Shown: one piece after another, positions 20,616-32,760 of the stretch
How positions within the stretch are numbered: the stretch's first letter is position 1
How the letters are laid out: each line of letters begins with the position of its first letter
DNA from: Russula earlei
Taxonomy: Eukaryota; Basidiomycota; Agaricomycetes; Russulales; Russulaceae
Assembly: GCA_025769875.1 (NCBI GenBank)
Contig: JAGFNK010000059.1
Coordinates: 101,976 to 165,975 of the forward strand
Length of the DNA stretch: 64,000 nt
Reading direction: 5' to 3'
The notes under the pieces: generated by a model
What the model saw: only the letters and a program-made list of their open reading frames with translations
Databases searched by the model: none
What the model was told of the DNA's origin: nothing
Translations under genes and position numbers: made by a program

Positions 20616-23600
20616 CTAATGACTGACGTATTGAAAAACGAATGATACATCTGGGTAACCCACTTCAGCTCTGAGTAAGTCGTCGTGGTTGTTTCTCAGT
20701 TCTTCGTTTGTGAAATGATTCCACCTAATATTGGGACGTGTCAGATAGCCTTGAAGAGATGTCCAAGGTGGGAATACGCGCGTGCTGGCATCACCATAGA
20801 GCAGTGCCGGAGCCTTAATGGTCTGTTTTCCATGCTTGCAACGCTTGCATTTGAAAGTCTCGTGCGTCTCACATTCCGTGTGTTCGTTGAACAAAAACAA
20901 TTTTCTGAGGGCGTCAATCGAAAAGTGACGCTCTGCGTCTTCTTTTTCGTCTACCACAGCTGAAGAAAGGGCTTGCTTGGACGCCTGACGTTGGAATATC
21001 TTTTCTTCTATCGTGCCTGTGGATATGAAACGGTAGACAAAACCTGCGAAGGCCATTGAATACACAGTTACGAACACAAAGAAGGCAATGCACACATTCT
21101 TTCTTCTGGCCGTCGCGCCAGACACGCGCCAAAGCCTGCTGGTCCGCCGCAGGATTCCAATCTAGGGGCCTGGCGTGAGGAAGGACAGTCGAGTTCCTCA
21201 ATGAGGAAAGCTTACCTGGGTCAAATAAGATCAAGCGGTTTGCTCCAATGAGGTTAATTCCACATCCACCAGCCTTACTACTGAGCAGGAATACGAATTC
21301 TTTGCCTTCAGGATCATTGAATTGATCAACTAACTTCTGGCGCTTTGTGATGGTCATCGTGCCATCTAGGCGGAAGTAACCATACCTAGGGAATTGAAAT
21401 GAGCGCAGCAGAGCACGACAGACTTTGGCTCACTTCTTGCTCCGGAGAAGTTTCTCAAAAATATCTAACGTCTGAGTGTAATTGCTGATGAGAACGATCT
21501 TATCATTGGTTTCAGTGCGGATACGATGCAAGAACCTCTCGCGAGCTTTTAGTGTTCAATTTCCGGAAGCAGATTCAAAATTCACCTCTCTAGCACTATA
21601 AACTTGCCGCTCCACTCACAGTGCACCGTTTGATTCCTGTCACGACCCTTCCCACCAGTTGTTTGACCAGGTCCGCAAAATCCTTCCGGTATTAAATGCT
21701 CTGAGCCATAAAGGTCACTGGGAAGGTCGAGCAGTTCAGGGTGATTGCAGAGTTTCTTAAGGATATTGATCGCCTTCAAAGGCTGCGAGTCCACGCCTCT
21801 AAGTAGCGCTTGAATTTCGGGAGACGAAATAAACAACTTGTAAAGTGAGAGCTGGAAGTCCGATAGTGCACAGAACACGACCTGCTCGTATTTGACAGGA
21901 ACTACAAAGGAGAATCAGAGTGTGTAGAAACTGTAAAACCATAGCAACACACGGTATTTGGAGAGAAGGTCGTTCGTTCGGCGAATGATGAATTTGGAAA
22001 CCAGATCGCCAAGCTCCTTCAGCTTCTTCTCGCTCGTGGCCTTCACTTCGTCAGTCGCGTCCGCATCCCGGCCTCTAATAATGGCATTCTCAAAGTTCTT
22101 CCGAAAATCGTTTTTCGAGCCTAAGAAATTTGGATTTGCAAAATTAAGCAAGGAAAAGTACTCTGAAAGGTCGTTCTGAGAGGTATCGTTCCCATTTCAG
22201 CAGGCGTAATACCTTGACAAACGAAATCATACCTGGATGGGAGTCCCAGAGAGGATAACGCGACGCTTTACATCAAGAGAGTTCAGAGCTTGGAATGTAA
22301 GCGAGTCTAATGCACAGAGGCTTGAGGTCAGCAGGGAAGTGACGTAGGAATGTGAGCCTATATACCAGAATTCTTCAAGCGATGTCCCTCATCGCAAAGG
22401 AGAAGGCCAATTTTGCAATTCACCAGATATGCCGTCAGTGTTCTCAGTGTTTCGTACGAGACGATCATAACTAACATGTGGCAGTCAGACTGTGAACCCC
22501 GGTTCGGGAATATATTATTAACCTGGCTGGGTGATGTTCCTCCCGCTGGCCGCAACCCAGCGTGCCACCCTCTCGAGCAGTTCGGCCTTCCCACCTTTGC
22601 CATCCACAGCTAGGGAGGTAAGGGTGTCCTTACCTAGCCACTTTGCTGGGAAAAGATCAGCGATACGTTTTAGTAACATGCAAATCCTGTCGAACCCAGT
22701 TCATTAGCCCAGTTTTTCACGAGGCTTGACGGGCAAGCAATGATGGACTTTTCGACGGTCGGCTTCCCCGCGTGCGGGGACTGTTTGAGGAGCGTCCAGA
22801 GTAAGGCGATGCACTGCAGCGTCTTGCCGAGACCCATTTCGTCGGCCATGATGCACCCGTATTGGTTCTCAACGACCATACCGGTCGTACAACGATACAA
22901 GAACTAGAAGGGGTAATGCTCGAGGTAAGGCTGGTCAATACAGTCAAGCGAAACCACACGAACTTTAACACCTTCCACTTGATGAGGTCGCAAAACTTTC
23001 GAGAGGCGGGGATCGATGACAACTGGCACCTTGTTGCATCGCGTCTTTTTCTCTTTGCCACCGCCTAGCAGCTCTCTTAAGCTCTTGTGTGGGTTGTATA
23101 ATCCTGCGCACTTCTCCCTTGTTTCCTTCTCGACTTGGGCCCTGAACTCTTCCTTTTCTCGTGCCTTCCTCTCTTCATCTGTCTCCCGCGTATCGACGGT
23201 GGGGTCGTAGAGGACGATTGCATGATCCTCCATTGGATCGTGTAGCGGCCGGGGTATGAGCTTTATCGGGGGCCTTATGCCAAGCGAGGGATTTGATTGA
23301 ACTATCTTGACAATCTCGCCGTTCTTGTTTGTCATCATGGGGATGGTGTATCTACGCGGACCAAATAGCTCCTTGAAGGGCTTTGGCTTATAAACAGGAA
23401 ACACAACGGCTTCGCCGACTGGGGGACTTGCAGTATCACTAGATGGCTTTCTCTTCTTGGCTGATTTCGAGCCGGAATCTGAATCTGTGTCGTCGTCGGC
23501 GTTCTCCTCATAAGAGATGCGCTTCCGCTTCCTCTGTGGCTGAGCACGCTGTACGACGAGCGTTGGGACCTTGAAAGGTTTGTTGATGCGAGTACTTTCA

Positions 23601-23641
23601 CCAAGCCCATCTGTCGTGGTGGTGGGTGCTCTGCGAAGCAT
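20616..23641 (-). CDS. RAD54: RAD54 Snf2-family DNA translocase of homologous recombination
   Basis: ATP-driven dsDNA translocase that partners RAD51 in homology search and joint-molecule remodelling. The ATG at 23641-23639 ([16 protein letters not shown]) is preferred over the TTG-initiated extension. The N-terminus has a basic stretch (KRKRISY, KSAKKRK) and the RAD54 block ending [10 protein letters not shown]. Helicase motif I is [19 protein letters not shown], motif [14 protein letters not shown]. Motif III-VI regions include [18 protein letters not shown] and [20 protein letters not shown]. The C-terminus reads [20 protein letters not shown] and ends [15 protein letters not shown]. Several short introns interrupt the ATPase domain. 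An ACGCGT (MCB) site lies at 23692-23697, about 50 bp upstream of the start. Confidence 0.95.
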
Positions 23642-23771
23642 CACTGTTATTGTCAAGTAAATAAATGCGCATGAAGCAATCCCGACTGTTTACGCGTCGT
23701 ATCACGTGAACGTGGAGCACCAAATAAACCAAAACAAAACGATGTACGTAAAAGGAAAATCAAATCTACTA

Positions 23772-24545
23772 CTACCAACGAACGTTCTCTGCCTGCGCTG
23801 CCGCATCAGCGAATGCAGAATAGTTGGCCACCTTGACATGTGATACCACTACAGTTTCGGATAAACCTCGCAGCGCTGATGCCAGCGCCAGCTTCTTAGC
23901 GTAGTCTTCGTTTGTCGAAGAGCAGCAAGCTAAGACCTCTGAGCTCGCCATCACAAGGAACTGATGCGTGTCAGCTAAAGAAGCATTTGTATCACATGAC
24001 AGAAGACGAACCAGACCACCCTCCCCAAGCTTTGAGCAAAATGCATCGAATATCCGACGCTGTTCCCCGGTCGCTGTATCACAAGGAACTAGCCGAGCAC
24101 AAGATCCTCCGGTTTCGAGCGTCTCCAGAAGAGCATTAGCAGCGAGAGATGTGTACAGCTTCCCAGGTGGGCCTGAGGAGCCTGAGACCACGCTTTCTAG
24201 ATGAAGGTTGTTTATAGCCGGCGCCGATGATACGTCCTTGAGTACTACTGGCATTGAAATGGAATTATCAAGACTGAGAAGGAACGGCTTGGTTATTGGA
24301 GACAATGACCTATTTAAATGCTCCAGATAGACTGTCAAAGGCTAACAATGCTCACTTACCCTGCATCCGGGTTCGAGCACGACACCCAAGATGGTAGACC
24401 AGTACCAGTAGCCCTTCACGGGAGTCAACGGTAGGGTTCAACCCTCAAACCAGCAAACTACTCACAAAGGACCAAAGATGGTGGCTCTCTTCCAGGGGCT
24501 GGACCCGCCAGATGAAGGTTCAGGAAAGCTGATCGATGTGGGCAT
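23772..24545 (-). CDS. Unrecognised protein of about 215 residues
   Basis: I do not recognise this protein. Three exons join cleanly. Exon 1 starts at 24545-24543 with MPTSISFPEPSSGGSSPWK and ends at a GTGAGT donor. A mini-exon reads ATGTGLPSWVSCSNPDAG. After a GTAAGT intron the long exon begins SLSPITKPFLLSLDNSIS and ends AAAQAENVRW at the stop. The last exon has several aliphatic strand-like stretches (FLVMASSEVLACC, ETVVVSHVKVANYSAF) alternating with Ala-rich helices, suggesting a compact alpha/beta fold. There is no signal peptide or membrane segment. It lies 130 bp upstream of the RAD54 start on the same strand and 60 bp from the chromodomain gene's stop. Confidence 0.6.
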
Positions 24546-24605
24546 TTTCTCTGGTAATCTGCGCGGATCATCTCAACTTCGAAACCCAAAAAATTGCAAA
24601 TTTTC

Positions 24606-26112
24606 TTACTCGATAGTCGGGCTGGACGGACAGGCCCGATTCTGCTCTTCGTAATCCGGGAGAGCACGGCGCTCGGCGTCATCATGGCTTGTCAACTTTA
24701 TTTGCTCTGATGCGGCAGAAGTACCATCTCCATCCTGCAAAGCAATTTCGGCATCTGAGTGAAGCGTCACGTCACCATGGGCAGCGCTATTGGACTCCTG
24801 GACCTCAACGACTTTCTCAGCACCTCTAATCGCCTCACTATCCATTAAAGAAGATTTCCTTTTCAGGGTTTCAAGACCCCCTTTTTTCTTGCTGAACGTG
24901 AGGAGCGAGGCATTCCTCCCCTTCAATCCCCGACTACCATTTCTGGCGGAGGGGATATGTGGAACAGCAAGCTGTTGTGGAGGATTGACTCCAAAATAGG
25001 AACTAGAAGACAGATTTGTTTCATCGACCGTGGTAGACGTTGAAGGTTGAGATTGATCTCGGGCAGGAGCTCCTGAAGCCGTCGGAGGATGATGGCTGAC
25101 CGCAGGCTTCTCCATATGTCCCTGTGCATGAGAAGTGATCGAGTTCTCAGCGTCAACTTGCTCCGCTGGCCCAGAGGCGTCGATATCGACAAGCATGTCA
25201 TCAGTGGCTAATTTATCATGGTTCAACGCATGTAACAGGAATCTGACCAGGCATACCCGTCTTTTGCAAAGTGCTCACTAGTAATTCCTCCTCAGGTTCA
25301 GAATCAGGAACCTGAAAGCCCGGTCAATCTTCAATAATTGAGCTCCAGTAAACTGGGACTAACTGGCGTGCGCGACTCCCGCTGGGAACGCCGTGTCCGT
25401 TGAGTACCTGATTTTCGTCTGCCGGAGCTTGTCCGCTTCCGTTTGGACGAGTTTTGCGGCTCAGGGAATTCTACCGGTCTCTTCGCCTTCACTCCATTTG
25501 GAGTCCCTCTAGACCTTGAGAGAGATTGCTCGTCCATTGACGATTCGGTATTCGCGGGTCCATCTTCTCTGGGTATCGTCCTGTTCTTCCGGCCTCAATA
25601 GAAAGTAGGTTATCTGAATGACGATTAAGATAGGGACGCGTACGTGGGGACCCTGTTGGGAATACTTCCTCCCCGTTGGTCCAGCCGTCAATTAAATTGA
25701 CGTCACGACCTTTGGTATCTACGCCGTCCCAAAATCGTTTAACAATCTCCTCTCCGCAATTCTCGAACGACTTGAAGGGTTCCCAACTACGGAGAATATG
25801 TGAGCGATGTGTTTGACAATCCCCTATTTGGTGGGAGCATACGTATTGTCACTATCTTCGTAACCTTTCCACTGAGACAGAGCAGGAGTGAGCATTTTAC
25901 GGAGAACTGAGAATGTATGACTTGCACCTTCACATAAAATTTCTAAACTGTACATGTCAACGGACGTACTGAACGCTAAAGAGTGAACGCACCCAACCCA
26001 TCCTCTTTCCCTTCATGAAGACCTTTGCCTTCAAGATAGATTCTTGGCGGCAAATTGAGTTAAGGTCCAACGATTTGTTGATATACTCACCGACTTCATA
26101 CTCGACCTCCAT
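24606..26112 (-). CDS. Chromodomain protein
   Basis: Predicted chromatin protein that reads methylated histone tails. Splicing rebuilds a chromodomain: exon 1 MEVEYEVE (start 26112-26110, donor GTGAGT), exon 2 SILKAKVFMKGKRMGW then FSVQY, and exon 3 WKGYEDSDNT joined to WEPFKSFENCGEEIVKRFW. The WKGY, NTWEP and NC signatures match the fold, including two of the aromatic-cage positions. An insertion of about 7 residues precedes the WKGY strand. The rest is low complexity: a basic KRKRTSSGRRKSGTQRTRR stretch, VPDSEPEEELL and a Ser/Gln-rich tail ending CPSSPTIE. There is no chromoshadow domain. It borders the CpG-depleted repeat island that begins near 26.9 kb. Confidence 0.72.
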
Positions 26113-26940
26113 CGTGATGTAAAACGTTAGATGCAGATCGGTCACCCTCGGGGAGTAACCGGCGAAGGAAACTGTGGACGGAGGTCAGTCGGCTGGCGTG
26201 CATTGTCCGCCGCACGATCATGTGAGGATTAGATAACACGCGCTTACCCCTTTGCCACATGGTTGAAGTTATGGATATTTCCTTTGCTTTTTTTCTATGT
26301 ACATATTCACGACGTTTCCCCCCCTACTGGACTTGATGCCATCGCGCACCGTACTCCCCAAGATGCACATCGATACCATGTTAACCATGTTCTACGGACC
26401 TGGTATTGTTCCGTCGTATATAAGAACTTACCCACAATGTCCATGTCAAGCAGGTTTTGTGTCTCGCCCATGTTCGTGCCGTGCGCGTTGTAAGTCACTC
26501 ACGCACTGTTGCCTTGTGCTGCCGTCGTCTATCTGCCGAGCCCCGCAGCTTATACTTGTCCTCGCCTTTGTCTCACCCCAGTTTGTCCTAGTTGTCATTT
26601 TGTCATCACCCATTGTCACCACCTCGCTGGAGTCTCGAAATCTCGCCTCACCTGCCCCCCTTTCACACCTCGTGCTCGCCCCTCCCTTATTGCTCGCTGT
26701 CGCTTCCCTCTCAACATCAGCAAATTAGACCTGGAATATCATAGCAATGGATGGTCAAACAAGCAACAGATGCAAAAAACATACAGACAGGCAAAACACC
26801 CAGAGGTGGGTGATGCAGGGATGCCAGCTGATGGAGCTAGGTGATGTGACTTCCCTGGCACATTCACCTCCTCCACATTCTCTGCAAAACATATCTTGAC
26901 CTCTTTGACCTCTTGTCAGATATTGGCCCCATGACAAGTC
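26113..26940. other. Intergenic transition before the repeat island
   Basis: Upstream flank of the chromodomain gene. It has a pyrimidine-rich + strand around 26480-26720 and an overlapping 143-residue open frame that lacks any recognisable motif. CpG content is still normal here and falls sharply after about 26940. I see no supported gene. Confidence 0.5.
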
Positions 26941-29900
26941 ATAATTTTGGCATAGTCCAACATTGGTGACCTAGGTCATGCAGCAAGTAAAACTATTAAT
27001 GTGATGATCTTACTAAGGGAACCTAAATGTATCAAATACATTTGATAGCTCAAATCACAAGATGAAAGGATGCTCATCAAATTGTGCTGAAAGACAAGGA
27101 AGCAACCATATTGAGACATAACCATAACATGAGTATTGTATATGAAAGACAAAGGGCCATATCATAGTTACACTAATTCTGTGGCCAGCAGGGTCCAAAC
27201 TCTGCTTTTGTCTGTCAATATTGAATCAATTAGAGCAGGAATAGACTGATGCACTCACTAGTTGATATTAATATGCATGTGGGGTCTCACTTGTTCAAAG
27301 CCCTCAGTTTCTTCACCAGCAAGGCACCACTCCTGTTTCATTTCCTAGAGATGATGGTGCAGAAAGATGGAACATTTGCCCAAGATTTCCACCCAATGAG
27401 AGTCCTATAGCTTCCTTGTCAAATCAACAAAGTCCTGAGTCTTGTCTCCCTATGCACTTTCCATAAATCCTAGGCCATGAGCTTAGCCATCCATTTCTTG
27501 CCCTGTCCAAAGGGCATCCTCTCCAGTTTAGAAAAGTGTGAGCCCATGCTCAACCTAGATGAAGGTTTCCTTTCATCAACATGACATACATCAAGCAAGT
27601 TACATACCACAGCTGTTGCAAGGGCCAAAGCTCCAACTTCTTGTCATAGTCATGACTTACTTCAAGATATCTTCTTAAGGTGCTGTAAGTAGACTTCTGC
27701 CACAAGGTGAGAACAAAACACTCCACAAAAGGCCTATGTGAGATGACCATCATGCAAGACTTCAACTCTATTTAACAATATTCATGTACCTTGTTATTAG
27801 GATGCTTGTATATAAAAGCGAGATCCCTGAGTGCATCTGCCACATACTCTTTACAATCCACTGCATAGGGGGAATAAAGTAAAGTTGGAAAATGTTTGAG
27901 AAACTATATGACATCCTGCTTTCCCTATCTCACTTCTCCAATTATTGAGGGTGCTTCTCAGCCTAAAGGGTGGTTAGAAGATACCTCACTGTTTTCCAAA
28001 ATGGCTATATACCTATCCTATATGACTATAGATAGATCTTTCCTGGCTGAGTCACTCAGAGAAAACTTGAGCTCAGAGTTTGGCTGCCTCAGAGTAAATC
28101 TAGCTGTTGACACTGAACAGATCTTCAAGGGAGCCAGCCTAAGCCAGAAGGAGTGGTATAAACACTTTCTGCCACTATTTGAATATCTATGCTACCATGC
28201 TAAAGTAGAAGATCAGAGGTTGTGTATCTTTAATTTCAACTATGCAAGCCTAGGTTGTGCTAAGGCACAACCCAGGCTCACTTACTATCACCACTCATGC
28301 TCCTAGTGTCTGACTGAGAGTTGAACATGGACAGCCTGATTCACATCTATTATAAATCTCATCAACATTTGTATGATAAAAGAATATTTAAAATCATACC
28401 TGCTCCATCTTGTGTGCCAGTGAAGATATATTGCCTTCTATACATTTGCTGGTTAGAATCCTCCTTACTGGTTGTGGTGCAGAGCTCTTGCTTGCTTCTA
28501 CATGCAAGAGGAGCTCTTTGGGCTCATCTTTGTCAAACTTACCAGCCTGGGGTTCTTTGGCATCCTTATGATCCCTCAACAACCTTGCTCTTTTCTTAGC
28601 TTGAGAGGCTAGGACTTGAATCTGAATGTAAAGTGACTAGATCAGGGATGATCATACCTTGCTTTGCTGGCATGTTCCAACTTGATAATAGGCCCACCAT
28701 GGCATCACATTATTTGAGACATTTAGGGAAGGCACTGATGGCAAGTTAAGAAGATGTAAAGGTTTGTAATGGGGGTACTCACCTATGGTTCCCTGTCATC
28801 TTGTGTGTTGTAGTCATGGGTGAGTCACCACTAACACTTCATGCAGTGGCAATTTTGGCTCTCAAAGAGACTCTCTTTAGTTTCTATGAACAATGATGAG
28901 CATTTATGTTAGCCACAGAACATTACCACTAGCCTCTTTCTCATGGCATTCCTGCCTCTTATGGTTGTTATCAGGTATGATTGTGCATTGTTATCTTTGC
29001 TATTATTGGTATCAGCTGTACTGTCTTGAGCATTGAAGTCATAGGGCTTAGTTGATAGAGGTGGACTCATGATCTGGAGATTTTTCTTGTCTCTGTCTCT
29101 GTCTGAGTCTTGCTCCTCTGAGTCTTGCTCATACTGCCTATACAATTTCTTAGTCATGGCTAATAAAATTTGTATGACTTACTATGGCTGTCACTCACTG
29201 AAGGGATTGGACATACAAAGGTCTGGCCTCAATGAATGGGCATGAATTGTTAGCTTTTCTAGGTAAAACATCACCTCTAATACTCTTCCATGACCACAAA
29301 TAAATTCATATCATAAGTTATCATAGAAGTCTGGAGCTCTATCAAGGAAGTGACAATGGTGACCAAGGAACCTTTGAAGTCCATTGAAGTTGAACAGGAG
29401 AGCACCTATCACCTGCCAGGCTTTTGGAAAGGAAAAGTAGATATCCTGTTTGAGTAGACATAGTGCCAAGATCAATGAAGGGTAGATGGGGAAAGTTGTC
29501 AAGTGTGTAGACATTTCAGAAAAGATGTAAGAATCAAGGGTGCCACACTGTGTAAAGAGCACAGAGTTGAAAGATGGGGGTGATGTCCTTTGAGATGGAG
29601 AAACCATGGGCTGGAGAATGAGAGGATCAATACTAACCATGTACTCTTAAGAAAAGCTGTCATCATTTTATGGTTGATTTGATATATTATGTTCCAAGGC
29701 AGATTCTCGCTAGCTGATTGATTGATACAATAAGATTCCTGCTGGCTGCAGAATCATATAAAATCATGTGTGCTATTCACCCCATCTTCCTATTTTGTTT
29801 CTCTCCAAGTCATCAGTCACCCCAACCTCAGGCTGAGGCCTAGCACTTGTGTTTGAGGGCCAGGTGCTACCTCACAACATGATCATACCATTTGGTTCAA

Positions 29901-31288
29901 TCCCTGAACAGGATGGGTATGGGTCCTATTTTATGATTATAAGTACCTGTAATATATGATGCACAGCCCTAAATTTCATCTACCAAATGATGATGCATGC
30001 TCTCTAGGTGTGAAGAAGGCTCACATGGGCCATATGGTTGGATATTATCTAGGGGGAGGGGTCACAGCAATGAAGTGCATTATGCAATGCATAAATAAGT
30101 AAAGTGTAGACCTCATAATTATGCAGCCTATGCTACATGTATGGTGACTAGATCCTTGCCTTTGGCAAATCAGATAGTTCTTGCTTGCATATGCTACAGG
30201 ATCATCTTCTTAGTTTCTCTGTCTCACAACTCTATGCTCCTCAGGCATAGGGCATTCTTGATCCTTGCCTTCATTGCCCTTTGATCCCCCTTTTCTTTTC
30301 TGAACAGTCTACTCATCTATGATCATCATTGCCTTCATGATCAATGTTAGATGTCTTACAATGTTAGGCTGCTGCATGCCCATTGACCTCTCAGCATTCC
30401 CAAACACAGACCTCCCCATCTTCCCTTTTTCACTTGGTTACATGTTCTGTTCCCAATTGGTCATCCCATGTGAAGCATGAACAACCACTAGTCTCCTAAG
30501 CATCATAGCAGGGTGATAATTTTGAGTCATAACAGTTGCATGCATCAATATCAAGTAGGCTGATGTCTTTCCTGCCACCTGACACCCTTAGCACCCATAA
30601 TAAATACTCAAAAAATATCTAGGCCTGTCTTATAGTATTGAAAAGTAGCATCCATCTTGAGCAATGACAGAGATCCTTGTCTTCCTAGTGTGTACTGAGT
30701 GTTATAGCATATAGGCTTCATTGCCCTTATCCAAACTGCCCAATAATGTTCAAGAGTGAGCATGGATGTATATACCATGTCTGAGCAGTTCACCATGGGT
30801 CTTTCAATTACCAACCCAACCCACAAGATTGTCAAGAATATGAAGGCTGTCATCACAGTGGTTCTCATAATACAGGTCATAGCACTCCTGCACTACTAGC
30901 CAATGATCTGGGCCAGGTCAGTGAGAGAAAGGAACATCCTCATCTGACCAGTAAGTATACCATATATCATTGAATTTTCACTGACCATTAGGCTTACAAG
31001 TAGCACTTCCATGTGACTCTGATGGCCACATGGCCCACCTGGTGTGCCACCACCACCTTAAGCAATGGCACAGCAAGGAGATTGGCACCTGTTTGACAGT
31101 GAGGTGTAATTCAACCTTGCTGACCTCCTCTACCATTGTGCAAAACTCTCTACCTCTAATATTGATGCCCTTTTTGATTTATAGGCTAGATCTATGGGTG
31201 ATCCTGGGCCATTGTGCCCAGGGATGCACAAACCAATTATGTGGAGATGTCCAGATGGACATTGCAGGTGCATAATTTATGACCTTGT

Positions 31289-31834
31289 TGTTAAGATTGG
31301 ATTGATCTTATCGCTGACTCTTAGTGAAAGAGTTGCTTGATATAGTTCAAGCACTAGACTTTGATCCCTTTGATATTATCTCAGAAAGAATAGGTGTAAG
31401 AGAAGAGAGGGGCCTCTTTCACTTAGAGTTCTTCAATAGACTGTATAGAATAGTTGACAAGATAGTTGTTTCTTGTTTGAGAGAGTAAGTCGAGCATAAG
31501 GCTCGACTTCTTGGTACTACAGACTATTTATACAATATCTCAACAACTACTGATCTCATTTGTACGAAACTTGGGGTGCAAATAGCTGAGAACCAGTAGT
31601 ATCCAAATACGTAGAGCGCAATTCAAGAATATCATGAATGACTCACACATGAGTCATTCTTTCCTAGTATCTGTCATCAACCAGTAAGGAGTGAGTAAGC
31701 CATTACCGATCAATCAGTAAGCGGATCAATAAGTGATCACTAAGCCAGATGAATAAGTGCATATGAGTAAACAGAAATGAGTCACCAGAGCATAGTTAAG
31801 CAGATGAGAACGAGGAGACACAAGAATCCTAATA
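31289..31834. repeat. Solo LTR with 5-bp target duplication
   Basis: The segment opens TGTTAAGATT and closes AATCCTAATA, inverted-type LTR ends in which the final CA appears as TA. It is flanked by CTTGT on both sides (31284-31288 and 31835-31839). It is 546 bp long, holds 9 CpGs by my count, and has a 9-bp-arm hairpin AAGTCGAGC/GCTCGACTT at 31487-31509. No internal retroelement sequence adjoins it, so it is a recombined solo LTR. The family is unknown. Confidence 0.78.
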
Positions 31835-32130
31835 CTTGTTGCATTCATTGCCAACTACCCTGGGCAAGTGATGCTCACAGGGCTGGAGGCTAAAGTGAGT
31901 ACATCACTTTATTCTACAGCAGCAGTTGACTGCATTATTAGATGTAGATCACTACCAGGAAGCCTTGACATCTATACAAGTCCTTGAACAGCAGGACTTG
32001 TAGAAGGCTTGACTTGGTTGCTTAGTTCTAAAACACTTTGGAAGGAGTATAGAATTGATGATGATGTCATAGTGAGGTCCATTTACTTGCTCTCACCTCA
32101 CCATTTGATTTAATATGTGTTTACAGCTGT

Positions 32131-32760
32131 TCATGTTGGATTTTCTGCATGCTAATATTCATAGAATGCTTTCACCAGATCTCTTACGTCAGGTCATTAA
32201 GGGAACATTCAAGAGTCATCTAGTGGAATGGGTATGCAATTACCTACTCACAAAGAATGATGAATGAAAAGCAAACATGACCCTTGATGAACATTGATCA
32301 ACAGTATGTTATCCTCACAAATAATTGAAGGATTATCATTTTTAATGTGTAGACAGCATTGCTGCAGTGCCACCTTTCCCTGGCCTCTGTCAATTCCCTC
32401 AAGGTTGCTGATTCAAACAGTGGACCAAGGATGACTCAAAGGCACTAATGAAGGTACAATGTTTGACACCAAACTGCACTGAGTGCCAAGTGATATTGTA
32501 GGTGTATGTACCTGCAATCATAGGCTATGTACTGGATGAGGTTACCAAGTGCCTATCTACCTTTTTGGATGCATGCTACATTGCTTGATGCTAAGACATT
32601 GACTCTAAAACATTGGATGCATTTGATGCCACATTGCTTAATTTCTGAGAGCTGTGTAAGGTGTTACAGATCCCTGGCATTTAGCCAACAGGATTCTTAC
32701 TTCAAAGGCAACATGTATTCTTTCATTACTGTGACCTGATATAAAGATTTTGTAGATGCT
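32131..32760 (+). pseudogene. Plavaka/KDZ-like transposase remnant
   Basis: Reading across stops and frames gives NIHRMLSPDLLRQVIKGTFK followed by SHLVEW, then AAVPPFPGLCQFPQGC-stop-FKQWT with KDDSKALMK, then VYVPAIIGYVLDEVTKCLS and TFLDACYIA, and finally PTGFLLQRQHVFFHY. This order of blocks matches the C-terminal half of a large transposase-like protein widespread in Agaricomycete genomes. I link it to the Plavaka/KDZ (CACTA-like) group from memory. The stops and Cys residues fall where Arg is expected, as CpG decay would produce. It cannot encode a functional protein. Confidence 0.65.

Noticed and set aside
26297..26728. 143-residue + strand frame with hydrophobic stretches
   Set aside because: The hydrophobicity comes from a pyrimidine-rich tract; there is no convincing start context, intron or family match.
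31487..31509. Hairpin AAGTCGAGC/GCTCGACTT as a transcription terminator
   Set aside because: It has bacterial-terminator form but lies within an LTR of a eukaryotic genome; more likely an LTR structural feature.
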